DNA from: Oscillospiraceae bacterium
Lineage (GTDB): Bacteria > Bacillota_A > Clostridia > Oscillospirales > Oscillospiraceae
DNA: 53,527 nucleotides
Direction: 5' to 3'
Assembly: GCA_902789835.1 (NCBI GenBank)
Contig: CADAPN010000012.1
Coordinates: forward strand, 1-53,527
The translations under genes were made by a program, and so were the position numbers. Under the pieces are notes generated by a model, which did not search any database, was not told where the DNA came from, and saw only the letters and a program-made list of their open reading frames with translations. Each line of letters opens with the position of its first letter. Position 1 is the first letter of the stretch. Of this stretch, positions 23,970 through 32,126 are shown piece after piece.

Positions 23970-25529
23970 ATGGATGTTTTAAGCTTGAATACAGTTTCAA
24001 AAGAAGAGGATGTCCTTTGCCTGCATGTGATCAGCGGTGGCGGAGAAAAAACATCTTTTTCTGATTCTGACATTATGCAGATGCAGAAGACCCTCGCTGA
24101 ATTCTCTGATAACGCTCTGATGGATAACAAATGGGAGCTCCATATTCCATCTTCACATCGTAGTAGCAGTGTATCATTCCCTGATTTGCAGCGTGATACT
24201 GATTCGATCCTTGTGCGCGCACTCGTTTTGCAGAGACTTGCCTATGCCTCGCCAACTGTGTCCCGTGCTGTGAAGGACGCTGCTTGGATCCTGGGCTTTT
24301 TCTCCGCAAATCATTTGAAAATTGAAAACTGTAGAACATCTACGGCCGGACTCATTGTTTCTGCGTTGGAAGCTGACAATGATTTCTCCAATATGCAAAG
24401 GAACTCAATCATGGCTACATTGGGGAACATGGTCGAACTATGTTCGGCGTACGGTCTGATTGCCGGCACGGGAATTGTAGACTGCAGTCATCGTTGGAAA
24501 GAAAAAAGGCAGCCGAAGCGGGCTCCGGACGCCTGTGTGATAGAGCAGATCGATTCCTATGTGTTCGATCCTCAGATAGAAATGTCCCTGCAGTACCGAA
24601 CGATATATATGCTGCTCCGATTGATCAGCAATCGGGTGAATGAAGTTCTCTTTATGCCTATCGACTGCATTACCTATCCTGACGTTGGAGTCTATTCTAT
24701 CGCTATTCCTACGCAGAAGGAAACGCCGTATCATGTTCCAGAATTTCATCAGTATCCCAAAAAGCTTTCTGGTCAGGAAGAGGGATACCTGTACTCTTGC
24801 ATTCGGGAACTACAGGAATATGCACGAGGGCAGCAGGATAATCTCAAGAGTCAGCATCAGGATTTCTTGTTCGTCTCACCAACTGGCAGATCCATTGTCA
24901 CCGCCAAAGATGTGAATGTGTTCTTGAAAGCCATTTGCGAGAAGTACATGGTCAAAGATGCCGCCGGTGCGCCAGCTACTATCACTTCACACGATCTTCG
25001 GCACACTGCGGTGGTCGAACGCTTCAAATACGGGGTCATTTCTCCGTATCAGACGATGAGAGAAAGTAATCATTCCAGCATTGCCCAGACTTGCGGCTAT
25101 GGTTACGCATCGGTACATGACGAATCGAAAAAGCTTACAGAGATCTCAAAAGGAATGCTTGAAGACCAATATGCTGTAAGCGAACCCACAGATAAGAAAA
25201 TCGCGCCACGCGCGATTTCTAAGAAGAAATTTAGCGCATTGTGCAAAAATTTCGATACGCGACTTCTTCTGGACGGTTCGGTCTGCGTCAACTCTGCCTG
25301 TGTCCCTATCTTCGAAACATGCTCAATGTGCGAATACTTTATAGTTGATCCAAAGTGGCAAGAGCCACTTGAGGAATACATCGCGATATTCACAGACCGT
25401 CTTAACGAACTTGAAGCCATTGGCGGGAACCCCAACAGCATAGCATTCCTTAACCATCAAAAAGATGTGTATACACGTATTCTAAGCAAGATCATTGATA
25501 ACTCAGCTAATGAAATGGAGGTATGTTAA
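23970..25529 (+). CDS. Tyrosine recombinase 3
   Basis: 519 residues with a full catalytic set: Arg in LISNRVNEVLF (about 217), HDLRH (about 343, HxxR box), His in SNHSSIAQT and Tyr in CGYGYAS (about 373). A C-terminal Cys pair set (CVNSACVPIFETCSMC, about 433-448) resembles the zinc-binding tail of recombinase 2. It begins one base after the preceding stop, so the three recombinases form one operon. Confidence 0.88.
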   Translation: MDVLSLNTVSKEEDVLCLHVISGGGEKTSFSDSDIMQMQKTLAEFSDNALMDNKWELHIPSSHRSSSVSFPDLQRDTDSILVRALVLQRLAYASPTVSRAVKDAAWILGFFSANHLKIENCRTSTAGLIVSALEADNDFSNMQRNSIMATLGNMVELCSAYGLIAGTGIVDCSHRWKEKRQPKRAPDACVIEQIDSYVFDPQIEMSLQYRTIYMLLRLISNRVNEVLFMPIDCITYPDVGVYSIAIPTQKETPYHVPEFHQYPKKLSGQEEGYLYSCIRELQEYARGQQDNLKSQHQDFLFVSPTGRSIVTAKDVNVFLKAICEKYMVKDAAGAPATITSHDLRHTAVVERFKYGVISPYQTMRESNHSSIAQTCGYGYASVHDESKKLTEISKGMLEDQYAVSEPTDKKIAPRAISKKKFSALCKNFDTRLLLDGSVCVNSACVPIFETCSMCEYFIVDPKWQEPLEEYIAIFTDRLNELEAIGGNPNSIAFLNHQKDVYTRILSKIIDNSANEMEVC

Positions 25530-25530
25530 A

Positions 25531-25959
25531 ATGAGTAGAGGAAATAAACTTGCGTCGGAAAATGCGAAAGAATTCAGAGTGGAACAACGAGAAGCCCGGG
25601 AAAAAGCCATTGATGAGGCAATTCGTTATCTCAGAGAATCTGGCTTACCTGTAACAAAAAAGGCCATTGCTGAAGAACTCGGTTGTCATGTAAACACTCT
25701 TCAGCAGCCATATATGAGGGATATCTTGCTTCGATATGAGGAGTTTCAGCAGTCCGCTAAAACTGAAAAGGATGCATCAATGCTGGAGCAGCGAATTAAA
25801 AAACTTGAAAACATACTGAGCCACTCCAGAAACTACAATGCAAGGTTAACAAGTGAAAATGAACGGCTCAGACGAGAAAGAGATGAATATGAAGACAAGT
25901 ATCGTCGTCTCCTCGGCCGTTATCAGGTCAAAGTTGGAAAAATGAAAATCGGCTTTTAA
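25531..25959 (+). CDS. TnpC-like helix-turn-helix/coiled-coil protein (DUF6262 type)
   Basis: 142 residues from the ATG at 25531 (GGAGG 9 bases upstream; an earlier start at 25495 overlaps the previous gene). The N-terminal half has a helix-turn-helix look (VTKKAIAEELGCHVNTLQQP, about 45-64), the C-terminal half a long coiled coil (MLEQRIKKLENIL..., LTSENERLRRERDE...). Such small proteins follow the recombinases in Tn554-like and related elements and modulate insertion and excision. It ends the recombinase operon. Confidence 0.8.
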   Translation: MSRGNKLASENAKEFRVEQREAREKAIDEAIRYLRESGLPVTKKAIAEELGCHVNTLQQPYMRDILLRYEEFQQSAKTEKDASMLEQRIKKLENILSHSRNYNARLTSENERLRRERDEYEDKYRRLLGRYQVKVGKMKIGF

Positions 25960-25964
25960 AGCAG

Positions 25965-26013
25965 AAAAGGCAGTTACCACAACAATCGTCAGGTAACTGC
26001 CTTTTCCGTTTTT
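25965..26013 (+). terminator. Terminator of the recombinase operon
   Basis: AAAAGGCAGTTACC and its exact complement form a 14-bp stem with a 13-base loop, then CCGTTTTTTG. Confidence 0.85.
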
Positions 26014-26015
26014 TG

Positions 26016-26035
26016 TTGGCCAGATAAACGGCCAA
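26016..26035. repeat. Short inverted repeat at the element's right end
   Basis: TTGGCC and GGCCAA are 8 bases apart, between the recombinase terminator and the tRNA. It could be a recombinase-binding site, which is a guess. Confidence 0.3.
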
Positions 26036-26173
26036 GTTCAGTGATGTTAGAGAAAAACACAAGTTTAAAATCACAATTATAAAACACTCTCTTAAAAAAG
26101 CGAAAAGCGGCTTAAACCAAAGGTTTGTTTTTAAAATGTGATCACACAATACTTTTGTTTCTCTACATCTTTT

Positions 26174-26249
26174 TGGTCCGAGTGACAGGGATCGAACCTG
26201 CGGCCTCATGGTCCCAAACCACGCGCGCTACCAGCTGCGCTACACCCGG
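26174..26249 (-). tRNA. tRNA-Pro (anticodon TGG)
   Basis: Full cloverleaf on the minus strand: acceptor CCGGGTG/CACTCGG, D arm GCGC...GCGC, anticodon loop with TGG, T loop TTCGATC, then discriminator A and an encoded CCA. The 3' end faces the recombinase module about 215 bases away, a typical integration site for mobile elements. Confidence 0.95.
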
Positions 26250-26261
26250 ATTTGCCTGTGT

Positions 26262-26267
26262 ATTATA
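26262..26267 (-). promoter_or_regulatory. -10 element of tRNA-Pro
   Basis: A perfect TATAAT on the minus strand, 12 bases upstream of the mature tRNA 5' end. The -35 is weak. Confidence 0.45.
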
Positions 26268-26303
26268 CCGCAGAACCACCGGGAAAAGAATTGCACGAAA
26301 TAT

Positions 26304-27566
26304 TTATGTTTCGCCCTCGGCGGGTCTGCGTCTTACAAGCACACGGTCCACGCGCCTGCCGTCCATGGAGAGAACGGTAATCTCGATATCTCCATACCGG
26401 AAGGACTCGCCGGGTTCGGGAAATCTTCCGCCGAAGGACTCAATCGTCCAGCCGCCCAGGGTATCACTGTCCGCTTCAAAATCATTCTCCGGAAGATTCA
26501 TCAGTTCCAGGAACTCCGTTACGGGCATGTCGCCGTCCAGCTCCAGCTCATCGTCGGAGCGCCGGACAATTTCGTCCTCCACGGTGTCGGTCTCGTCCCA
26601 GATATCGCCGACAATCTGCTCAATGACATCCTCCATGGTCAGAACGCCCAGCGTGCCGCCGTATTCGTCACAGACAATGGCAAGATGCTGCTTCGCCCGG
26701 CGAAACTGCGCCATGACATCGGGCAGCTTCATGGTCTTGTACACATAGCAGGGTTCCATCAGCAGGGGCCGGATCTCACGCTGTCCGTCTGCCACCGCTT
26801 TCAGGAAGTGATTGAGATACAGGACGCCGATCACATGATCGATGCTGTCCTCATAAACCGGCAGACGGGAAAACGAAGACTGTTCCACCTGGCTCAGGAT
26901 CTCGTCCCAGTCGTCGTCAATGTCGATCGCTTCCACGTCCACGCGGGCGGTCATCGCCTCAAAGGCCGAGATCTCGGAAAAGTCGATCGCCGCCTGAACC
27001 AGTTCGGAGCGGTCCTCATCCAGGACCTCTTCGTCCTCCGCCGTTTCGATCAGGCTCTGCAGCTCCTCCACGGCCTCGTCTTCACCCGACTCCTCCGGCT
27101 TCATCCAGAAGGTCAGCAGATGCACCAGTCCGACCACCAGCAGAATCAGGGGCTTCAGAAGGATCATAAGGATGCGGATCGGCCATGCATGCCGCTCGGA
27201 GACCCGGTTTGCGTTCTGCTTCGCCGTGATCTTCGGGATGGTCTCCCCGAAGATGATGATCAGCAGCGTCAGGACCAGGGTTGCCGCCCAGGTCATCTTA
27301 TCGCTTCCGGTCAGCATAATCACCAGCACCGAAGCGAGGGAAGATGCCGCGATGTTCACAAGATTGTTGCCGATGAGGATTGCGCTGAGCGCATCGTCAA
27401 AGTGGCGGATAATCGTGAGGGCGATCTTCGCCCGCCGTGAGCCTTCTTCCGCCGCGTTCTCCAGTCGGAGCTCGTTGCAGGAAGAATAGGCCATCTCAGA
27501 GGCGGAGAAGAAATTGGAAAGGCAGATGCAAAGCGCAATTCCCGCGATCACCATAGATACCGTCAT
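26304..27566 (-). CDS. CNNM/CBS-pair membrane transporter (CorC/HlyC family), copy 2
   Basis: 420 residues. N-terminal CNNM (DUF21) membrane domain with about four helices (FFSASEMAYSSCNELR near 22-37, ILIGNNLVNIAASSLASVL, WAATLVLTLLIIIFGETIP, then the helix near 130-155). Next a CBS pair (about 210-335; ARVDVEAIDI, LPVYEDSIDHVIGVLYLNH, IVCDEYGGTLGVLTMEDV) and a C-terminal CorC_HlyC domain. The family is implicated in magnesium or other cation transport. The start overlaps the stop of the paralogue upstream (ATGA), so the pair is translationally coupled. Confidence 0.9.
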   Translation of the reverse strand: MTVSMVIAGIALCICLSNFFSASEMAYSSCNELRLENAAEEGSRRAKIALTIIRHFDDALSAILIGNNLVNIAASSLASVLVIMLTGSDKMTWAATLVLTLLIIIFGETIPKITAKQNANRVSERHAWPIRILMILLKPLILLVVGLVHLLTFWMKPEESGEDEAVEELQSLIETAEDEEVLDEDRSELVQAAIDFSEISAFEAMTARVDVEAIDIDDDWDEILSQVEQSSFSRLPVYEDSIDHVIGVLYLNHFLKAVADGQREIRPLLMEPCYVYKTMKLPDVMAQFRRAKQHLAIVCDEYGGTLGVLTMEDVIEQIVGDIWDETDTVEDEIVRRSDDELELDGDMPVTEFLELMNLPENDFEADSDTLGGWTIESFGGRFPEPGESFRYGDIEITVLSMDGRRVDRVLVRRRPAEGET

Positions 27567-28846
27567 GTGTGATCGCCCCCTTCCGCCGTCTCGGGAGTCC
27601 GGACCACTTTCAGCTTCAGGATGCGGTTATGCTCCATCTCGGTCACCGTCACGGTCAGTTCGTGGTAGCGGAAACTGTCTCCCGGTGAGGGGATCGAATC
27701 GAACATCTGGTAGGCCCACTCGCCGAGGCGGGTATCCACCAGCTCATCGTTGTCTTCGGGGTCTTCATAATTCAGGTGCTCAAACACGTCCGTGACGCTT
27801 TCATCGGCATCCGCGATACAGGCGTTCTCGGAGAGGTCCGTGACGGGTTCTTCCACCACGTCATCCTCGTCCCAGATTTCGCCGAAGATCTCTTCGACGA
27901 TGTCCTCAACGGTCACGATCCCAAGCGTTCCGCCGAAGTTGTCGGTCACCACCGCCATATTGATTCTCTGTTTCGACATCATCGGAAGAAGCTCGGCAAG
28001 CTCTGTGCTCTGGTGGACGAAAAACGCCTCGTCCAGGAGGGTTCGCAGTTCCGGAGCTTTCCCCTGGCGGAGATATTCCTTGATATATTTGCGGATCTGG
28101 AGGATTCCGATGATGCGGTCGATGCTTCCCTCGTAAACGGGAAGACGGCTGTGATTCTGGGCCTTGATGCTGGCAAGAATCTCTTCCCCGTCCGCTTCCA
28201 CGTTGAGCGCGGCCACATCCATACGCGGTGTCAGGACACTCTCGACCGTCAGATCGCCGAACTGCAGCGCGGAGGAAATCAGTTCGCCCTGCTCTTCATC
28301 CAGGCTTCCCTCTTCGGTCATGTCTTCGATGATGTCATAGAGCTCGTCTTCCGTCACTGAGAGTTCCGGTTCGCTTTTTTTCATCTTCGCCGCTTTCTCT
28401 CCCAGCCAGGACAGCGCCGCAGAGAGCGGATAAAAAAGCGTCATAAAAAAGCGAAGACTCCCGGAGCAGGCCTTGGCCAGACGCTCCGGAAACTTTTTCG
28501 CAATGCTCTTCGGCAGCATTTCGGCCGCGAAGAAGACCACCAGGGTCGTAAGGATCGTACTGACCGTGACCACGGACAGTCCCCAGCGCCGTGTCACCAC
28601 CATGGTGACCAGCGAGGAGAGGAAGATGTGACACAGGTTCGTCCCGATCAGCAGCGTGCTGATCGCCCGTTCAAAGTGGTCCAGAATATACAGAGCCTGC
28701 TTCGCGCCGGATTCATTGCGCTCGACCGCGGCTTTGATCCGGTTGCGGGAACAGGCGGCAAACGCCGTTTCGGCAACGGCGAAATAAAACGCGCCAAATA
28801 ATAACAGAACAGAAATTATGATTGGCAATCGACTGCCATCATCCAT
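27563..28846 (-). CDS. CNNM/CBS-pair membrane transporter (CorC/HlyC family), copy 1
   Basis: 427 residues, a paralogue of the downstream gene with the same order of domains: CNNM membrane domain (FYFAVAETAFAACSRNRI, LLIGTNLCHIFLSSLVTMV, LVVFFAAEMLPKSIAKKFP), CBS pair (about 200-330, TPRMDVAALNV, LPVYEGSIDRIIGILQI, VVTDNFGGTLGIVTVEDI) and CorC domain. AAGGAG lies about 12 bases upstream of the ATG. The two may form a heteromeric cation exporter; the tandem pair is common in Clostridia. Confidence 0.9.
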   Translation of the reverse strand: MDDGSRLPIIISVLLLFGAFYFAVAETAFAACSRNRIKAAVERNESGAKQALYILDHFERAISTLLIGTNLCHIFLSSLVTMVVTRRWGLSVVTVSTILTTLVVFFAAEMLPKSIAKKFPERLAKACSGSLRFFMTLFYPLSAALSWLGEKAAKMKKSEPELSVTEDELYDIIEDMTEEGSLDEEQGELISSALQFGDLTVESVLTPRMDVAALNVEADGEEILASIKAQNHSRLPVYEGSIDRIIGILQIRKYIKEYLRQGKAPELRTLLDEAFFVHQSTELAELLPMMSKQRINMAVVTDNFGGTLGIVTVEDIVEEIFGEIWDEDDVVEEPVTDLSENACIADADESVTDVFEHLNYEDPEDNDELVDTRLGEWAYQMFDSIPSPGDSFRYHELTVTVTEMEHNRILKLKVVRTPETAEGGDHT

Positions 28847-28910
28847 TTCGGATACCCATCTCCTTTACAGCATAAATTAACGTATATCATACCATATTCG
28901 CCGTCCGGCG

Positions 28911-30278
28911 TCAACAGGTCTCTTTTTCGGACAGTCTGATGTCCCGCAGTGCGGCGGAGACCGTCTCGAAGTGAGAACCCTTGGAGGCTTTTACCAGGAT
29001 GCAGTCTCCTTCCTCCAGGAGCTCCGGCAGGGCGGCGATCAGCTCGTCTCGGTTTTCAAAGTGATGTCCCCGCTCCCCCGCGGCCCGGCTCATCTCGCGG
29101 GCGCAGTTCCCGCTGGTCAGGACGAGGTCGATTCCCTTCTCCCGAGCGTAGCTTCCGACCTCATAATGCATTTTCAGGGTGTTTTCTCCGAGCTCCAGCA
29201 TGTCGCCCAGAATGCAGATATGCCGCTTGGCGGGCATGCGGATCAGATTGTCAATCCCGTTACAGACCGAATCCGGGTTGGCGTTGTAGCTGTCGTCCAC
29301 AACCGTAAGCCCGGCGCTGCGAAAGGTCTCGCCCCTTCTGCCGACATTGTGGAAGGCCGCGATTCCGTCCGCGATCTGCCGGTCATCGAGGCCGAGAAGC
29401 ATTCCCACCGCCGCCGCCGCAAGCGCCGCATAGACATAATGCTGTCCAAAGGCGGGAATCCGCACCGGAATCCGTCTCAGACCGCAGACGATGTCACAGG
29501 TCTGCTCTTCTCCGGTTTCCAGGTTCTCCGCCCGAACGTCACAGTGCGCGCCGAAGCCGTAGGTGATTTTTCTCTGATGGCACTGCAGCGCACGAAGCTT
29601 TTCGTCGTCTCCGTTGACAACCACCGGAGCCGTTTCGGGCATCGTCTCCAGCATCTCGGTCTTCGCCCGGAGCACCCCGTCCAGGTCATGAAGAAACTCA
29701 AGATGGGCATGCCCGATGGTGGTATAGACGGCAAGGGTCGGCCGGACCATTCGGGCCAGGCGGCGCATCTCGCCGAATTCCGAAATTCCCATCTCGATCA
29801 CGGCCGCTTCGTGCTCGCTTCCGAGTTTCGACAGCATCATGGGAACTCCGTAGCGGTTGTTCAGGTTTCCTTCTGTCTTGAGGGTGTGGAAACGCTGCTC
29901 CAGGACCGCGGAGATCATTTCCTTTGCCGTGGTCTTGCCCACGCTTCCGGTGATGCCGACAACCGGCAGGTCAAAATCGCCGCGGTATCCGGCGGTAATC
30001 TGTTCCAGTGCCGTCAGCACATCGTCCACAACGATCACTGGCCGCTTCTCCCCCTCGGGTACCCGCTCACCGATGCAGCAGGCAGCGCCGCGTTCAAACG
30101 CGGCCGGGATAAAGTCATGCCCGTCCACGCGCTCTCCCCGAAAGGCCGCGAAAAGGTCTCCTTTCTCAAGGGCACGGGTGTCAATCACGATTTTTCCGAT
30201 TTCGGTCTCCGGGTCGCCGGTTCCGCAAAGCCGTCCGCCGCAGAGCGCGGCGGCACGTCTGATGGTCATATGTTCCAT
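28911..30278 (-). CDS. murF: UDP-N-acetylmuramoyl-tripeptide--D-alanyl-D-alanine ligase
   Basis: 455 residues. Cytoplasmic ligase that adds D-Ala-D-Ala to the UDP-MurNAc-tripeptide, the last soluble step of peptidoglycan precursor synthesis. ATP-binding loop GITGSVGKTTAKEM (about 109), the KTEGNLNNRYG substrate segment (about 133), MGISEFGEM (about 161), VYTTIGHAHLEF (about 184), VVNGDD (about 220) and DDSYNANPDS (about 328) match Mur ligases. GAGGA precedes the ATG. It lies upstream of the two CNNM genes, 64 bases away, and is divergent from a RodA/FtsW-type gene, so the locus is devoted to envelope growth. Confidence 0.95.
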   Translation of the reverse strand: MEHMTIRRAAALCGGRLCGTGDPETEIGKIVIDTRALEKGDLFAAFRGERVDGHDFIPAAFERGAACCIGERVPEGEKRPVIVVDDVLTALEQITAGYRGDFDLPVVGITGSVGKTTAKEMISAVLEQRFHTLKTEGNLNNRYGVPMMLSKLGSEHEAAVIEMGISEFGEMRRLARMVRPTLAVYTTIGHAHLEFLHDLDGVLRAKTEMLETMPETAPVVVNGDDEKLRALQCHQRKITYGFGAHCDVRAENLETGEEQTCDIVCGLRRIPVRIPAFGQHYVYAALAAAAVGMLLGLDDRQIADGIAAFHNVGRRGETFRSAGLTVVDDSYNANPDSVCNGIDNLIRMPAKRHICILGDMLELGENTLKMHYEVGSYAREKGIDLVLTSGNCAREMSRAAGERGHHFENRDELIAALPELLEEGDCILVKASKGSHFETVSAALRDIRLSEKETC

Positions 30279-30425
30279 TTGTAATCCTCTGTTATGATAG
30301 ATGCTCCGGATTTGCCGGTTTCAGTCCCTGTTCCGGGACAGAACAGCATAAAAATAGCACATTCGGGGCAGAAATACAATTCTTTCTTTTGTTTTGCACA
30401 ATTTGTGAACGTTCCGCGCGATGTC

Positions 30426-30454
30426 TTGTAAATTTCTCTCTTCCATGATAGAAT
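30426..30454 (+). promoter_or_regulatory. Promoter of the RodA/FtsW-family gene
   Basis: TTGTAA (30426-30431), 17 bases, TAGAAT (30449-30454), with TG one base before the -10. Transcription would start near 30461, which rules out the longest reading-frame start at 30458. Confidence 0.6.
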
Positions 30455-30514
30455 AGATTGTTTTCAAGCATACCGGATTCGGTATTGCAATTCACCGGAA
30501 GGCGGTGTAAAACA

Positions 30515-31663
30515 ATCAAAAAGTTCAAAGTCTATGCCCATATGTTTTTTGAGCGGGCGGATATCTTTCTTCTGGTCATGTGTTTGATCTGTTCCCTGTT
30601 CGGGATCTACATGGTGCGGATCGCCACCATTGCCATGGAAGCCTCCGGCTGGGTGGACAGCTCGGTCAAGTGCGTTATCGTCCAGGTCTTCTCGCTCATT
30701 CTGGGGCTCATTGCGTTTGTGCTGCTTACGTTTATCGACGCGGACCTCCTGGCGGAGCAGTGGAAGCTGCTCTGCGCCATCAACCTTGTGTTGCTGGTCG
30801 CGCTGGTTCTCTTCGGCTCGGACAGCGGCACCGGCAACAACAGCTGGATCCGTTTCGCCGGTATCGGCATTCAGCCCTCCGAGATCATCAAGGTCATCTA
30901 TATCGTCGTCTCGGCGAAGCACATGACCTGGCTGAAGGAATACCACGATATCAACTCCTTCATGTCCGTCGTGCAGATGGCCGGCCACTTTGTCATTCTG
31001 TTCGGTCTGATCGTCGTGGTCTCTTCGGACCTGGGAAGCGCCTCGATCCTGCTGCTGATCTTCCTGTCGATGTTCTTCGTTCTGGGTGTCCGGCTGTACT
31101 GGTTCGCGCTGGGCGGCGCGGCCGTGGCGGCGGCCATTCCCCTGCTGTGGACCTACTTTCTGAAGGATTACCAGAAAAAGCGTCTGATCGCCCCGTATGA
31201 TCCCTCCATCGATCCGGACGGCTGGGGCATCACCTGGCAGACCACACAGAGCAAGCTGACGCTTGCCTCCGGAAGACTCACCGGTGTGGACGCCGAGCAC
31301 CGTGCCACCGTCTTTACCGGAAAGCATACCGACTTCATTTTCTCCTGTGTCGGAGAAGAGCTCGGCATGATCGGCTGCATCGCGGTGATCATTCTCCTGC
31401 TGATCGTCACGGTTCACATCGTCCGGGTTGGCCTCAAGGCCGGGCGCACCTTCGACATGCTGCTCTGCATCGGCGTCGGCGCTGCGGTCGCCTTCCAGAC
31501 CTTCATCAACATCGGCATGTGCATCGGCATCACCCCGGTCATCGGCATCACGCTCCCCTTCTTCAGTTACGGGGGCTCTTCCATGGTGAGTATGTTTGCC
31601 GCCATGGGACTTGTCTCCGGCGTCAAATTCAAGCTCAAGCCGCAGCTTTTCTCCATCTACTGA
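30515..31663 (+). CDS. SEDS-family protein (RodA/FtsW/SpoVE)
   Basis: Multipass membrane glycosyltransferase that polymerises lipid II glycan strands together with a class B penicillin-binding protein. About ten hydrophobic segments. Conserved blocks: GIGIQPSEIIKV (about 115), DLGSASILLLIFL (about 173), TGVDAEHRATVF...KHTDFIFSCVGEELG (about 262-290) and ITLPFFSYGGSSMV (about 345). Start is uncertain: the only good ribosome binding site (GGAAGGCGG, 30497-30505) is spaced for an ATC codon at 30515 (I-K-K-F-K), while the nearest ATG (30542) has no such site and a TTG at 30485 lies ahead of it. I cannot tell RodA from FtsW; the length fits RodA. Confidence 0.85.
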   Translation: MKKFKVYAHMFFERADIFLLVMCLICSLFGIYMVRIATIAMEASGWVDSSVKCVIVQVFSLILGLIAFVLLTFIDADLLAEQWKLLCAINLVLLVALVLFGSDSGTGNNSWIRFAGIGIQPSEIIKVIYIVVSAKHMTWLKEYHDINSFMSVVQMAGHFVILFGLIVVVSSDLGSASILLLIFLSMFFVLGVRLYWFALGGAAVAAAIPLLWTYFLKDYQKKRLIAPYDPSIDPDGWGITWQTTQSKLTLASGRLTGVDAEHRATVFTGKHTDFIFSCVGEELGMIGCIAVIILLLIVTVHIVRVGLKAGRTFDMLLCIGVGAAVAFQTFINIGMCIGITPVIGITLPFFSYGGSSMVSMFAAMGLVSGVKFKLKPQLFSIY

Positions 31664-31703
31664 GGAGCCGCGGCTTCCGCGAAAAGTTTCGGACAAAGAA
31701 AAC

Positions 31704-31735
31704 ACCCGCTTCTGAAAGAAGCGGGTAATTTGTTC
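31704..31735. terminator. Hairpin shared by the SEDS gene and the structured RNA
   Basis: ACCCGCTTC and GAAGCGGGT form a 9-bp stem. On the minus strand it is followed by TGTTTTCTTTG, ending the structured RNA. On the plus strand the tail (AATTTGTTC) is weaker. Confidence 0.7.
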
Positions 31736-31930
31736 AGAGCAGCGACGTCCCGGACATCGCTATCTGTGAAGTTGTCGGTTTTTAGTCATGTCGCAAAAGT
31801 GGGAATTGCTATTAGACTGTCGCTGCCCGTACAGCATGCCGGAATTTGGCCCCGGCGGCCTGCAAGTAAATCTTCCATGCAATAGCGGGTTAAGATGCCG
31901 ACACATCAAGGGGTGACGCCCCTCATCGCA
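31704..31930 (-). ncRNA. ssrS: Structured RNA, probable 6S RNA
   Basis: No credible gene covers this 200-base space, but a strong minus-strand promoter (31937-31965) and a terminator bound a transcript of about 230 bases. It folds by eye into a rod: GGGCGTC pairs with GATGTCC and TGTCGG with CCGACA near the ends; the middle is open, with a small GCAA...TTGC hairpin on the 3' side; the far arm pairs GCTATT with AATAGC, AGATT with AGTCT, and GCCGG with CCGGC at the tip. A long rod with a central bubble is the 6S signature, the RNA that binds RNA polymerase like an open promoter. Identity by structure only. Confidence 0.55.
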
Positions 31931-31936
31931 AGTAAT

Positions 31937-31965
31937 AAAATACCACATTATGTGAACTCTGTCAA
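31937..31965 (-). promoter_or_regulatory. Promoter of the structured RNA
   Basis: TTGACA (31965-31960), 17 bases, TATTTT (31942-31937) on the minus strand. Perfect -35. Confidence 0.6.
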
Positions 31966-32065
31966 GCACTTTCTCCAATATTCATATTTCGTTCAAAAAG
32001 TTTTTATTGCGTTTTGCCGAAAATGCATTCTGTTCCGAAAACGAAGCTGAAAACATTTCCATTAC

Positions 32066-32094
32066 TTGACAATTTCACAGATGAGATGGATAAT
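32066..32094 (+). promoter_or_regulatory. Promoter of the GtrA-family gene
   Basis: TTGACA (32066-32071), 17 bases, GATAAT (32089-32094). The start codon at 32127 lies about 26 bases after the expected transcription start. Confidence 0.55.
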
Positions 32095-32126
32095 ACCGAA
32101 CACCACATGTTTGAGGAGGATTCCAC

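Noticed and set aside
26100..26249. Duplicate of the tRNA-Pro 3' end at the left junction
   Set aside because: I compared 4.0-4.4, 8.7-10.0 and 18.7-19.5 kb by eye and found no stretch matching the tRNA end.
31760..31978. A 72-residue minus-strand frame between the SEDS and GtrA genes
   Set aside because: It lies within the structured RNA, begins upstream of that RNA's promoter, and has an arginine/proline-rich sequence without domains.
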